A stretch of DNA of 64,000 nt, from positions 11,260,937-11,324,936 of the forward strand of contig NC_088313.1 in NCBI RefSeq assembly GCF_910592395.1, given 5' to 3'. Source of the DNA: Lineus longissimus (taxonomy: Eukaryota; Nemertea; Pilidiophora; Heteronemertea; Lineidae). Of this stretch, positions 10,251 to 24,000 are shown in pieces. The translations under genes and the position numbers were made by a program. The notes beneath the pieces were generated by a model. The model was not told the DNA's origin. It made no database searches and was given only the letters and a program-made list of their open reading frames with translations. Within the stretch, counting starts at the first letter, position 1, and each line of letters begins with the position of its first letter.

Positions 10251-12011
10251 GATGCCCAGTCCCTCCAACCTTTGCCTAGGTCAAGTTATGATTTGTTCGA
10301 GACTCTTGGGGGACAACCTACAGCCACTACAAGGGTTAGCCAGCTGACAACCAATAATCTGTTAGTCTTTGAAGAACAACAACAGCAGACAGATCAGGCA
10401 GAAGAAGACGATGGTACTGCTCAGGCTGTCGGTGGGAAGCTTGATCGTCCGGACAAGACCGTCAGGGTCGAGGAGAAGATGTTAAAGCCAATTTCAAGGA
10501 GTGCTGTAAGTGGGTTTAAATCAGCGGTAACAAAAGCAATTACCAAGTATAGCCATGCAGTTAGTATTGACCGTCACGCAATGGAGCTAAATGCCCTGGA
10601 AGAAAATGTGGCAGTGAAGATGGCCAAGGTGGTGGAAGCTATGGAGAGGTTCGGAAAAGAAAAGGGAATCTATCAAAAAATGGTGGATGAAATATCTGCA
10701 TATGAAGAAAAAGTGGAAGCTGAGATAATAAGACTGAGAAAAATTAGGGAAGAATCGGTGATGGGGAGTTCCAGGTCCGTGAGAACAGATCGAAGTAGGA
10801 AATCACCAACACCAGCAGTGCAGCTGACACCTGCCAGAAGAAAGGAAACACTAGACAGGCAAGTTTCACCAGATAAGGAGACAACCGGGGAAAGGGTTGA
10901 TCGACAAAAGGGCCCAGCAGAAATGACAACAACCAGGCAGGAGAGCACAGCATCTCTTGTCCAGCAGCAGGAAACAAAGTGGTCCATGGAAGGAATGGAC
11001 CTATATGAACAGAAAATGTTGACACCCATAAGGAGGGAGAAAACACTGTCTTTTGACCGACAGCTGGAACTGAGAAGTTCAGGCGAAGAGTTGACCTACA
11101 AGCCACAAAAGTATGCTGGAATGACACCGTTACAGCAGTGGCCCCTATCCCCCAGAGGATCACCTGATATGCATAGGGGTCTAGTAACTGGACAATGGAG
11201 AGACACAGCGGTTGAAAACATACCAGAGTTCATCCCCAGGGAAAGGTCACGGAACATGAAGCCGGGAGTCACTGAACATAGGGCTGAAGTTGACCGGAGC
11301 CAAGATTGGATGAAGGAGTCAGGAGACCGGAGCAACTTGAGGCAGGACGGCCAGGCATGGCCGGGAGAGATACCCAACCAGACCTATATAAATGAATCAA
11401 CACCAAGACGACAACACCAGAGAAGTCACTTGTCAAAGATAGTTTTAGAAAAATTTGATGGGAAGATTGCTGATTACAGAGCCTGGAGGGCCACGTTCAA
11501 TGTTGCAGTGGAAAGGACCGACATGACCGTGGAAGAAAAAATGCTGAGATTGAGGGGAGCTTTAAGTGGAAAAACAAAGACACTTATCCAGGACTTACCA
11601 TCCTTTACGGAAAGTCAGTATAGAGAGGCTCTGAGGAGACTGGAAAGAGAGTATGGCACTGATCAACGGGAGGGTCAGAGGCTTTTAGAAAAACTATCAA
11701 AGTTCGAGAAGATACCAGCTGATGAAAAGGGAAAGACGGAAAAGTTAAAGGCCTTGCTTAATGCGTTAAATACAACCGTCAGTTTTATGGAGGCAGCTGG
11801 GAGGAAGAATGAACTAGGAGATGGGATGACGTATACAGTTATAAAGAGTAAAATACCGGAGGCAGAGCTTCTGAACTATCACATGTGGATCCGACAAAAT
11901 AAGAAGTCCGAAACTGTGGAGTCTATGAAGGGTTGGTTGGATGGACTTGTGGAGATGAGGACAATGGTCAGGGAAGCGATATCTGGTGTAGAAGATAGTC
12001 CTCCTACTTAA
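10251..12011 (+). pseudogene. BEL/Pao gag (DUF1759-like)
   Basis: The frame is open from just after a TGA near 10248 to a TAA at 12009. The first half is charged with coiled-coil character. The C-terminal part (about 11425-11990) has the capsid-like DUF1759 pattern (LEKFDGKIADYRAWRATF, then LRGALSGKTK, then YGTDQREGQRLLEKL). An ATG at 10204 opens a different short frame that would need a shift to join. Gag would form the particle shell in the cytoplasm. The stop at 12009 sits in front of a coding continuation in the -1 frame. That is either a lesion or a frameshift site, but no classical slippery heptamer is visible. Confidence 0.75.
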
Positions 12012-15000
12012 AGAAAACTAATTCCAATTTTAACCGGGAAAATAAACCAGGACAAGGACAGAAAACTCGGACCTTCGCCTCACCAGGAGTAGTGGACTGT
12101 CACTTTTGCAACCAAAGTCACAGAATAGCTGATTGCAAAAAATTCCAAGATATGACCTTAGGTGGGAGATGGTTCACAGTAAGGAGAGGAGGCCTTTGCA
12201 GACTGTGCCTGGAAAAAGGACATCTAGCAGCGGAATGTGGAAATAAAGGAAGTAGCAGCCTCCCACATCACCCTCTACTTAGCAAGGAAATGAAGCAGTT
12301 CACAAGCCAGGTCGAGAAAAGACCCACAGAATCTGGAAATGGGGAAAAGAAAGATAAGAAAACACAGTCAACTAGCAGTCAATCTCCAAAAGAAAAGGAA
12401 GTCAAAGATAAGAGCAAGCAGAATGGGGATCAAGTGACAGTTAATGTGATGGGCCACATATCACTTAGGACAGTTCCAGTGAGGCTGAGACACAATGAGA
12501 GGACGGTCCTGACTTGTGCCATGTTAGATGATGGGTCGTCAGAAAGTTATCTGTTGGAGGATATCGCCCATGAATTGAAACTTCCAGTACTAATCCAAGC
12601 CAAGAGATTGTCGATGGTCTTCGGAGATAAAACAGAGGAGTATCATGCCATGAAGGTAGACGGCCTAACCATAGAGGGAATAGAACAAGAAGAAGCCTTT
12701 GACATTCCGGGGATATGGACTCATCCCACATTAGTTGGAGATGCACCGACTGTTGATTGGAACCAGAAAGCTGAAAACTGGACTCATCTGCATGATATAC
12801 CTTTCCCAACTCAACCCATGCCCAGGAAAATTGGTATTTTGATTGGAAATCGCCAGGCTCACCTTCATCGTGCATTGAAAGAAGTAACAGCAGACTATCT
12901 ATGTGACGGCAAACCCATAGCTCGTTTAACCCCGCTGGGAAGGACCTGCATCGGACCTACCACCAGAGATTGGAATGAGGAGGGGAACTGTGTCAATTTA
13001 ACTTACCATACTCGCACTGCTGAATTTGAAGAGGTGAAGGAAATGATTAAGAAGATCTGGGAGTTAGATGCCATAGGACTAGGACGAAATGAAAAGCTGA
13101 AGCCACAGCTTACGTCAGAGGAAGCAGACGCTCAACAGCAGGTTCTAGGATCCATGAAATTGGTAGGAGACAAGTATCAAGTAGCAACACCTTGGAGATA
13201 CGGGAGTCCACAACTACCCAGGAATCTACAGGCAGTGGCTAAAAGACAGGAAAGAATGGAAAACAACCTGAAAAGGCGAGATCCAGAATTTTACCAGAGA
13301 TGTGATGAGGTCATTCAAAGCCAAGTTCAGAAAGGTTATCTGCAACCATTGGGGCCAGTGAATGAAGCACCAGATGACGGATACCAGATTCCAATATTTC
13401 CGGTTAGAGATGACAGCCGTTCCACAACTAAAGTCCGCATGGTTTTGGATTGTGCCGCAAAATTTGAAGGAACGAGTCTGAACGATAATATCCTGCCTGG
13501 CCCAAAACTACTGAATGAACTGGTTGAAGTTTTAATTAGGCTCCGGAGATACCCAGTAGCCATAGTAGGAGACATCTGAGAAATGTTCCTGCAAATCCGA
13601 CTAGACCCAAAAGACCAGAAATTCTACAGAATTGTCTGGGGAGGGAAGGTGTTTGAATATAAAAGAACAGTTTTTGGAGATGCCTCCTCGCCTTTCAAGG
13701 CCAACCTTGTCATCAAGGAACATGCTAGGAAATGTTCAGAAAAATACCCTGAAGCACTGGACACAGTAGAAAACGCCCTATATATGGATGACACTTTAGA
13801 CAGCCAGTTCAACACTGAGAAGGGACGAAGGACAAGGTCACAAGTGTCTGATGTTGTAGACAAGGCAGGATGGAAAATGAGGAAATGGCGGTCTAATGAT
13901 CCAGGAGTTTTGGAGGATATACCTAAAGAAGATAGAGCGGCTACTCTAGAGATAAATGGGAAGGAGACACTGCCAAATCAAAAGACCTTGGGAGTACTAT
14001 GGATTGCTGAAAAGGATGTGCTCTGCATACAACCAAAACTGACGCAGCAAGATCACCCTAACACGAGGAGGGGAGTGTTGAAGTGCATGGCGTCCCTGTT
14101 TGACCCCTCAGGACTCGTCGACCCATTTAGAATAAGAGCATGGATAATATTTCAAAGAACTTGGGTACGAAAGGAGGAATGGGATGAGAAACTGGAAGAT
14201 GGACTCCTGGGCCTATGGTTGGAGTGGAAGGCTGAGTTGCCGGAATTGGCAACCATTCAGGTGCCGCGGCACCTTGGGATGGAGGAAGGAGGTTATACAG
14301 AAATTCATGTTTTTGGTGATGCGTCCAAAGAAGCCTTTGCAGCCACAGTCTATGCCCGGACAAAGACAACCGATGGCAGCATTAAAGTCCGACTCATCCT
14401 AGCCAAAACCAGACTGTCACCACTGAAAGCAATTTCAATACCTAGACTCGAGTTGTGCGGTGCTGTTTTGGGAACCAGATTGGCTGAAAGAGTGGTGAAG
14501 ACACTTGAAACTGGACCAGAAGCTCAAACCTTAGAAGTCACATACTGGACTGATTCAATGAACGTTCTTTATTGGATCACCCGTCCCGGGAAAGAATATA
14601 AGACGTATGTAGCCAATAGAGTTGGTGAAATTCAAGAAAGAAGTAGTGCTGGGCAATGGAGATATGTACCATCAAAAATGAATCCAGCGGACTTGGCTAC
14701 CAGGAGACTTAGCCTAGAAGATTTGTCTTCATCACAACTGTGGTGGGAAGGCCCAAGCTTCCTGCTTGAAGAAAAGAAAAACTGGCCTGAAAATAAAGTC
14801 ACCTATCCTAGGGAGTCAGCAGTGGAGGAGAAATCTCCTACATTTTTAGTACAAGTGAAAAAGCCAACAGACAAGACTGATTTTAGCCTTCATCCAAGCC
14901 GGTGGAGTGATCTGAGAAGACTTACAAGAAGGATCGGTTTTGTAAGAAGAGTAGCTGCTTGGATCATGAAGAAACCACTGAGACCAGGATTACAGACATG

Positions 15001-16398
15001 GACGAGTGAGCTGACCCCGGAGGAATTCCAGGAAGCTGGGAATTGTGTCTTGCGTATTGCACAGAGGGAAGAATTTGGAGCTGAGATAAAAGCACTGAAA
15101 GAAGAAAAGCCATTGCCCAAGAAAAGTCATCTGCTGCCGCTGAATCCCATGTTAGATAAAGAATCAGGAATACTCAGGCTGAGATCAAGACTAGAAAAGG
15201 TCAAACACTTGACGACAAGTGAGAAATTTCCAGTTATCTTGCCCAGAAAACATGCTGTTAGTTCGCTGATTGTCCAGCAAGCTCATCGTGATGTGGGACA
15301 CCCTGTAGGTAGAGATGCCACGATTATTCTACTCAGAAAGAGATACTGGATCATCAGGATCAGAGAAGCAGTCCGGGAGGTTGAGGGTGAATGTATAAGA
15401 TGCAAGGTCAAGAAAACAAAACCAACCCACCAGATGATGGCTCCATTGCCGAGCTTCAGACTAAATATGCCACTGAGAGCTTTTGCCAAGACAGGGATGG
15501 ATTTTGCTGGCCCGTATCTTATAAAAGTGGGCAGAGGAATCACTCGAGCCAAACGATACCTTGCTGTTTTTACTTGCTTGCAGATCAGGGCTGTGCACTT
15601 GGAACCCGTATACAGCATGGATACAGAAAGCTTCCTGATGGCATTTTCAAGGATGACCAGTCGAAGATCTGTACCAGTAGAAGTACTAACCGATAATGGA
15701 AGTAATTTCACAGCAGGTGAAAAAGAGCTAAGGAAGTTCGCCGCAAATATTGACTGGGAAAAAGTCCAGAAAAAGACAATAGGATACCTGAACACCGTTG
15801 TGAAATGGAACTTCAATCCCCCAGCCGCGCCCCACTTTGGAGGGATATTTGAAATAATGGTAAAAGCCGCGAAGAGAGCCATTAAAGCCATAGCCGGGGA
15901 CGCAGACATCAATGATGAAGAGTTCCATACTTTGGTCGTCGAGGCCGAGGGACTAGTCAATTCCAGGCCGCTTACACCGCCCAGTGCTGATTTCAATGAC
16001 ACCTTACCGTTGACACCGAATCATTTCCTACACGGGCAACTTGGAGGACAACTAGCGCCCCCTCAGTAGACGATGAAACCAGAATTAACCCTCGGAGACG
16101 GTGGCGACGGGTTCAAGAGCTGCTGAGACACTTTTAGAAGAGATGGCATGAGGAGCTGTTACCAATGCTCCATAATCGAAAGAAATGGCGGACGCCCAAG
16201 GACAACGTAAAAGTTGGCGACATTGTCATAGTCGTCGACGAGAAGTTACCCAGGGGACAGTGGAAGATTGGTCGAATCCAAGAGGTATTTTCGGGAGAAG
16301 ACGATTTGGTGAGAACGGTGAAAGTGAAGACGGCAGATGGTGAATATAAGCGACCTGTAACTCGCTTATGCCCACGGGAGTTTCAAGCAGACGAATAA
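12005..16398 (+). pseudogene. BEL/Pao pol: protease, RT, RNase H, integrase
   Basis: Two zinc knuckles (CHFCNQSHRIADC and CRLCLEKGHLAAEC) lead into a DUF1758-type aspartic protease with MLDDGSSESYL. The RT follows, with its catalytic box YMDD at about 13784. RNase H shows FGDAS, RLELCGA and TDSMN. The H2C2 finger precedes the integrase core, whose acidic residues lie in TGMDFAGP, LTDNGSNF and FGGIFEIM. A DUF5641-like tail (KVGDIVIVVDEKLPRGQW) ends at 16398. Breaks: TGA at 13577-13579 inside the RT, a shift in the C-run near 16058, and TAG at 16134. The TGA would fit C-to-T change at a CpG. Only a few lesions suggest a fairly recent death. Confidence 0.85.
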
Positions 16399-17534
16399 TT
16401 GAACTGTTGAATTGATCATTCCATCAGAGACAATCTTCAAACGCAATTGGAATCGAATCCAGAGACGATTTTCAAGTACGTTAGGGTGGATTCTAGGAGA
16501 AAAAATCCACAAGTGTCGTGAAAGATCGTGTTTAAAATGTGACAGGCGGTTAACTTGTACTAAATAAGGACTGAAAAATTGGGGTTTGGAGGTTAAAAAA
16601 AAAATCATTTTAGCTCCAAAAATTTGGAGTTGTTTTAGGCCTTAATTTAATCTCGGTTTGAGACTAGGGAATGGGCAGTCCTTGTTTGGGAGAAGTTTTC
16701 TGTGTTGGTCCAAGTTCTACATATGATTCAAAGTTCTATGATTCAAGGATCTATATTCAAGGAAAAAATCTGTGTTCTGGAGGGAAAGTTGACAAGAGAT
16801 CTTCCAAGAGCATGTCCAAAACAATTTTGTTCAAAAAAAAAAGAAAAAAAAGGGCTTTATTTTGATTTGCATTGACACAAAACAAAAAAAAAAATTAATT
16901 TGGAAAAATTGGTCTTAGCTAGGAGAAGGTTTCATACTGTTAATTACTCTTTAGAAAGATACAAAAATTCTATACTGAATCAAGTGAAATGAGAGTGGAT
17001 GTGATTCGGTGGAAATTCAAGGAGTGAAAATGTTCAGTTCGAATATATTGGGCAAATTTGCATTACCATAATGACTACAAGGCAAGTCCACAGCTTGGAC
17101 ATTTTTGTTGAAAAAAAAAAAATCTTGCTAAAGGTAATGCTGCTTGTCAAAAATGTCAAACTGGGCATTATCAGGTAGAGTCAAAAGGACTCTTTAGGAC
17201 ACAAAATGTGGTGAAAGGCTAGTGTTTCCCACTATCAGGACCTTTTTAAGCCCTAGCTGTTCATTCAAATTTTGGAATTAGAAATAGAATGGAAAAGTTA
17301 CCAGTGTACTTAGTATATTTTTTTTAATTGCTGAGTGGACTGATCCATATACACGTATATCCCCATTTTCCTGAGCTCAAAGAAGAATACAATGAACATA
17401 AACAGCATCAGTATTTAACAAAAACTTAAAATTTGGAACCAGCTGGCCAGGAGAATTAAGTGACAGTTGAGGAATTTTAAAGTCCATGAAAGGAACTGAG
17501 TTCAGTTCAACTGAAAGGTTTTATGCATTTTCAG
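16399..17534. other. A/T-rich stretch between retrotransposon and spliced gene
   Basis: No gene or LTR recognised. Several A-runs lie near 16595, 16845, 16885 and 17110, and a purine-rich stretch lies around 16570-16600. The last part ends in a branch/pyrimidine region and the acceptor TTTATGCATTTTCAG at 17534. It is probably intron or retrotransposon flank. Confidence 0.3.
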
Positions 17535-17965
17535 GTAAATCCGCTCATCCTGAGATTGTTCCTAACTATGATAATTGGAGCCCATGGATTGGTGAAAGAA
17601 CACGTTCAAGTCAGCTAGTGTTCAACACAGAACACAAGAAGTGCACTCCGTCAATGACTGATGATGAAAATGGCGAAGTAGTACCAGAGGAAATTGTCAG
17701 TCGGTTACTGCAGGATGAAAGGGTGAGTTTTTTGTTATACTGTGTATTACCACTTCTGCCATTTAAAGGAATACCAACTCTGGGTTTCTTACATGAAACC
17801 TGTGTTTTAATTTTATGTTGGTCTGATTTGCATGTCAAACATGAGAAGTCCTGAGTAATGATACATGTATACCATCTCCAAAATTGTATATCACATGTGG
17901 ATGAATGACAGGATTTTTGGCTCACCGTAGGGGAGTCTATACAATACCGCAGTGTCCGTCGTCGT

Positions 17966-18003
<38 letters not shown>

Positions 18004-21000
18004 CGTCGTATCCTAGTTCAAAAACAGTGGCACGTTTCTTAACCGCTAGGCCTATGAACTTGAAACTTTGTACACATGACCCCCTAGGTCAGATGACCTG
18101 TGACACTAAATTTCTGTCCGATCTGATTCTCTACTTGGCCACCAGGGGGCCAAATGTGGATATCTAAAAAGTGTGATATCTCCTTTATTAGTGACTTGTT
18201 TTCGATGAAACTTTTGTTGTAGGTACTCATAGCAAATATACATCTTATATCATACGGGTTTTTAATTTGACCTACTTTTCAAGGTCACAGAGGTCATATG
18301 GCGTAAATTGGCCGTTAGAGTGTAAACTATGGCACGTTTCTTAACCACTAAAGCTATGAACTTGAAACTTAGTACATATAACCCCCTATATCACATAGCC
18401 TATGGTGCTGAATTTCAGTTTGATCTGATTCTCAACTTTGCCACCAGGGGGCCAAAAGTGGAAATCTAAAAAGTGTGATATCTCGCTTATAAGTGACTTG
18501 TTTTCGATAAAATTTTTATGGTAGGTACCCTTAGGAAGAATACATCACATATCTTAGGGGTTGTCAATTTGACCTACTTTTCAAGGTCACAGAGGTCATA
18601 TGGCGTAAATTGGCCGTTAGAGTGTAAACTATGGCACGTTTCTTAACCACTAAAGCTATGAACTTGAAACTTGGTACATATAACCCCCTATATCACATAG
18701 CCTCTGGTGCTGAATTTCAGTTTGATCTGATTCTCAACTTTGCCACCAGGGGGCCTAAAGTGGAAATCTAAAAAGTGTGATATCTCGCTTATAAGTGACT
18801 TGTTTTCGATAAAATTTTTATGGTAGGTACCCTTAGGAAGAATACATCACATATCTTACGGGTTGTCAATTTGACCTACTTTTCAAGGTCACAGAGGTCA
18901 TATGGCGTAAATTGGCCGTTAGAGTGTAAACTATGGCACGTTTCTTAACCAGTAAAGCTATGAACTTGAAACTTGGTGCATATAACCCCCTACATCAGAT
19001 AACCTCTGATGCCAAATTTTGGCTCGATCTGATTCTTAATTCGGCCACCAGGGGGCCATAATGGAAAAAGTAAGAAGTGCAATATCTTGCTTATTTTTAG
19101 TGATTCGTTTTCAATAACATTTTTATGGTAGGTTCTCCTAGCAAGGATACATCACATATCATATGAGTTTTTGATCTGACCTGCTTTTCAAGGTCACAGA
19201 GGTCAAATGGCGTAAATTTGTCGTTTGATTGTAACTATGGCACGTTTCTTAACCACTAAAGCTTTGAACTTGAAATTTGATACACATGTATCCCTACGTC
19301 ATGTAACCTCGGACACCGAATTTCGATCTGATCTGGTACTCAACTCAGCCACCAGGAGGCCAAAACTAAAATAGGTAAAAAGTGCAATATCTCGTTTATT
19401 ATTGACTTGTTTTTGATGATATTCTTATGGTACTTACTCCAAGCAACGATACATCACATGTCATACCGACTTTGGTTTGACCTATATACTATACATGTAC
19501 AATGTGTCTTAATCTGGATGAATTACAAAGCACCAAATATCTATACGGTGAGCACAATGGCCCCTGGCCGTTTCATTTGTTTGACAGACTTTGCCAAATC
19601 ACACCCTGAGGTCAAATTGCATTATTTCTGGTCTGGGGCGGAAATCACAGTGGTTGAAATTGTCTTAAAGGGCAAACTTGGCCATAAGTCCTTTTTAACA
19701 TCTACACTTTGCCACTTGGAGATGTGATGAAGATCGATGTTGTGTATACCTACAAGATGTTAGCGGACAATAATCAGTTGCTTCGTATCTTCCCCTGTGG
19801 AAATGTTCAGCAAGGCTTGTCATGTGTTGCTAAAGTTGAATTCTGCATTCAGTTATTAACCAGCAGAACATTGGAAGCACCTACATGTAAAGTGTTGGCT
19901 GTTCAAGGGACAAAATCTGTGAAAAAACGGTGTACCCCCATTTCGCCTACACCCATTTCGCCTATTACCCATTTCGCCTACCCCCATTTCGCCTACTCAC
20001 CATTTCGTCTACACCCACTTCGCCTATTCACCATTTCGCCTACTCACCATTTCGCCTACTCACCATTTCGCCTACTAAAAAGGAAAAGAGTGGTGTGCGT
20101 TGGACATTTGAACAATTTTACGAATTGTTGAGCTTGGTTTTTTTCCTTTATATTATAGTATATTTCCCAGTTAAACTTTACCATACTTTATCATTCCAAC
20201 CCGGCCTCTTGAGACAAGACCACCATTGATTTTTTAAGCCTTTTTGCAGTTAAATTGTCACAGTTCGACCGCCTCGCAATGCTTCGGGTTGTGAATCTGA
20301 AATTTGGATATGACATTCCAGACAGTCAGGTGAGTAAATGGTGAAATTTTATTAGAACTGGTGGTTGTCCAAGAATTTTTTTTCTTCAAATTGGACAAAT
20401 TTGAGAGACCATGATATTTCCACTGTTTTCAGCCAAATCTCAAAACACGCCCCTTATTGTCAAATTACCATATATCAAAATTTATGTTTTCATCAAAAAA
20501 ATTATTTTTATCTGTAGACTTGCCATACCAAATATCTTTCCAATACCTCTCCAAATAAGCACTTGACAATTGAAAACACACTCGCGTCTAATTTATAGGT
20601 CTGGAACCTCCAACCTATGAATATTCAATGGTGGTCTTGTCTTTCTTCACTTCACTTAATTGGGGTGGGGGGAGGGAAGGTCACTCTTCAACATGTAGAT
20701 ATTGATGTGTTCGGGTCAATTGCCGACATACTAGTACTTCCATTTTCAAGGGGTTATAAAGGCGAGGGGGGGGGCTTTTCATCATTTCAATTATGAATAT
20801 TTGTAAGTGAAGAACCCAAGAGTCTTGGCCTGTTTTTAGCTCACCTCTTAGCAGAGGTGAGCTTATCCCATACCGTGGCGTCCGTCGTCCGTCGTCGTCG
20901 TCGTCGTCGTCGTCGTCCGTCGTCCGTTAGCAGTGCACGTTTCGTAACTGTTAGAGCTATTGAGTTGAAACTTGGTACACATGTACCCTTATGTAATGAC

Positions 21001-24000
21001 ACCTTGGAGACCAAGTTTCGGTCCGATTCGTTTCATGGTTTGGCCACCAGGGGGCCAAACGTTAAAAGTGAAAATATGCAATATCTCCCTTAATAGTAGT
21101 CGGGAAATTTTGAAAAAAATATGGTAGGTACTTCTAGCAAAGGTGCATCATATATCCTCCGGGTTTTTGATTTGACCTCCTTTTCAAGGTCACAGAGGTC
21201 AAATGGTGTAAATTGGCCGTTAGGATGTAACGATGGCACGTTTCTAAACTGCAATGACTATTGATACCAAATTTGGTACACATTTACCCCTTAGTCAGGT
21301 GATCTCAGTGACCGAAGTTTGGTCCAATATGATTCACCACTTGACCACCAGGGGGCAAAATCCAAAAACCTTAAAAATGTGATTATTCCTTAACTTCTTG
21401 CCCGATTGCCACCAATTTGATATCATGGGTACATCTAACCACCATACAGTATATGTCACACAGGTTTTTAATTTGACCTTCTTGTCAAGGTCACAGAAGT
21501 CAAATGGCGTAAATTCGCCGTCAGGCCGTAACTATGGCACGTTTCTTAACTGCAATGACTATTGATCACAAATTAAGTACACATGTACCCCTTGGTCAGG
21601 TGATCTCAGGTACCGAAGTTTGGTGCGATCTGATTTGCCGTTTGGCCTCCAGGGAGGGGGCCAAATCCTAAATTCTTCAAAATGCCGTTATTCCTAGTAA
21701 TGACTTGCCCGATTGGCACCAATTTTATATCATAGGTACATCTAATTCTAACAACCATTCAATGTGTCACCCGGGTCTTCTTTGATTTGACCTACTTTTC
21801 AAGGTCACAGAGGTCGAATGTACTGTAAATTGGCCATTTTGGGGAAATTGTAATTGCTTGGACCTACATCAAACCTAACACTACATGACACAATACCATG
21901 CTCTTTATCCATCTTTCCTCCACATGAGGTGAGCACAATGGCCCTGGCCATTTCATTTTACATCTTGGTACAACCAAGCGCTGCCCTACAGGATATCTTC
22001 ATTGTGGAGCTTGGCTTTACAAATGGTCATTACATCTTTTGAATTTGAAGTCACTATCATAAAACATTTGAAATGATGTAGGTGAAATGGGTAATAGGCG
22101 AAATGGTGAATAGGCGAAATGGGTGTTGGCGAAATGGTGAGTAGGCGAAATGGTGAGTAGGCGAAATGGGTAATATGCGAAATGGTGAATAGGAGAAATG
22201 GGTGTAGGCGAAATGGTGAGTAGGCGAAATGGGTAAATTTTGTAGGCGAAATGGGTGTAGGCGAAATGGGTGTAGGCGAAATGGGTGTAGGCGAAATGGG
22301 TGTAGGCGAAATGGGTGTAGGCGAAATGGGGATGAACCGAAAAAACAGCTGTTGTAGCACCTTCACAGCAAATCGTAATGGAGAGCGTTAATACAAATAA
22401 CCAACATTTATTGTCATTATTAATCAATCATGACAGTCACAAGAAAAAAAGGCCTTTCTCTTTGCATTTTACCTTGCCAGCCTGCAAACGTGAGAAGCCG
22501 AATTGGAAAAAATGGAAACGTACATGAGGTCAGAGACGCCGGCTTGTATTTTGCAAGGATGCCAAAATTTCAGATTTTAGGCGTGTTTCATACTTTTTCT
22601 TCTTCCTTAACAAGCTAAATGCTAAATGTGTTGCAGGAATGGAAAGATCTGGCTCTCAGTGGATTTTTGAATTTGCAAACTTGGGCAAAATTAAGCATTT
22701 TAGAGGTATTTTTATCCTAGTAGGCCCTAAGTGCTCATATTAAGGACAATATGTACATGGGTTTATTTCTTGGCTCATTGCGTCGAGAAATTTTCGCAAT
22801 CCCTACCACATGGATTCAATCTTATTTGGAGGCTAAAATATCTCATTTCTAACAATTCTTATTACTTTTAGGTCACTGCCATAAGGAGAATATGCAGGGA
22901 AGTTGGAATCCAACCTAAAGGCTCAGCTGCTGATATGGTGGTTCAAATACGGGAAAAAGCAATCACAAGAGGACAACTAGATCTAGCGTATGAGAAGGTT
23001 TTTGGAACTTCTGGTAATATACTATACTTAACTTACAAAAAATTTGTTCAAGTACTCAATGTAAAAACGAGGGAGCACTCAGATTCCATGGGAATGATGC
23101 ATTCAAGCCAAAAATAAGAAGCTGGTATGGCGTTGATGATGCAGCAAATGTGCCAAAATTCGACAAGCCCTTCTTTTATCAGTCCTTAGCATCAGTTGAC
23201 ATTGATGTTGAATTGATGTGCAAAGAATCGGAGCAGAAAACCATCATCTCACTTTAAAACTTAACCCCAAGCGGCCAAGTTAGAAAACACAAACGCCCTC
23301 ACCAAACGTTCAACTCTACTTGAAACATGATATTGATTGACACCCAGTGACAGGTCTCACTTGATAGCACAAACAACAAGTTCATTGATGAGACAGGTCA
23401 CAGAGGAGATCCAGTGAAAAGAAAAAATGAGAAAAGTATTATTCCTCCAGCATGTCAAGCGGGTTGGAACTTGAGACCTTCAGCCCTTGATCCCTACCGT
23501 CTTACCCGATAGGCCATGAAGTCGTTATTTTCACTCTTTCTTTTCGCGCAAAAACTGGTTATTGCCGTATGTACTGTTTTCAGTTTCAAAGTGGCCTCTT
23601 GCAAATTGCCCATTGACAAAGTAAAACAATTAGATTCTGTGATGATTATAGGAGCATGTGCCTGGTTTTTTTGTAGTTTTTAAGATGCAAAATATTTTCC
23701 AGTTTTTGCTATTATTAAAACCGACGGTGTGCTTTCAGGGCCTTCCTGATGAGAAGGCATTTGACTTTGTCCAATTTTCATGCAAGGTCGCAAGGTTAAA
23801 ATATACACTATGTGATTGTGAATAAATTGATGTGACCGATGCTCCACATCCAGCAGTCTGTAGTGTTAGTGATTACAGTAGCGCCATTGTGGCCTGCTGG
23901 TAGTCTATCATAACTAGCATTAGCATGCAATATAGCGTGAAGATGAAACAGATGTGTATTGCCACTATTGTTAAAGGGACTCTATAGGCAGCACCTAGAT

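Larger units (their letters stand above)
10204..16398 (+). mobile_element. BEL/Pao-type retrotransposon body, decayed
   Basis: The order is gag with a DUF1759-like region, zinc knuckles, aspartic protease, reverse transcriptase, RNase H, H2C2 zinc finger, integrase core and a DUF5641-like tail, which is the BEL/Pao layout. No envelope gene is present. It is broken by a frame change between gag and pol (about 12008), an in-frame TGA (13577-13579), a frame change at a C-run (about 16058) and a TAG (16134-16136). LTRs were not found. It lies just upstream of the KDZ-like gene, on the same strand. Confidence 0.85.

Noticed and set aside
10204-16398. An endogenous retrovirus with envelope
   Set aside because: The domain order and DUF1759/DUF1758/DUF5641-like parts fit BEL/Pao, and no envelope ORF lies between integrase and 17.5 kb.
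9616-17534. LTRs of the BEL/Pao element
   Set aside because: Expected on both sides, but I could not see any convincing direct repeat by eye; a dot plot would settle it.
19934-22337. One large foldback element between the two TTTCGCCTA arrays
   Set aside because: The interval contains an in-frame exon of the KDZ-like gene and the inner edges of the two arrays do not match, so they are better taken as separate arrays.
23047-23257. Open stretch in the last KDZ-like intron (RFHGNDAFKPKIRSWYGVDD...)
   Set aside because: It reads like protein, but exon 4 joins exon 5 perfectly without it and no acceptor gives the right phase. It may be a decayed extra exon.
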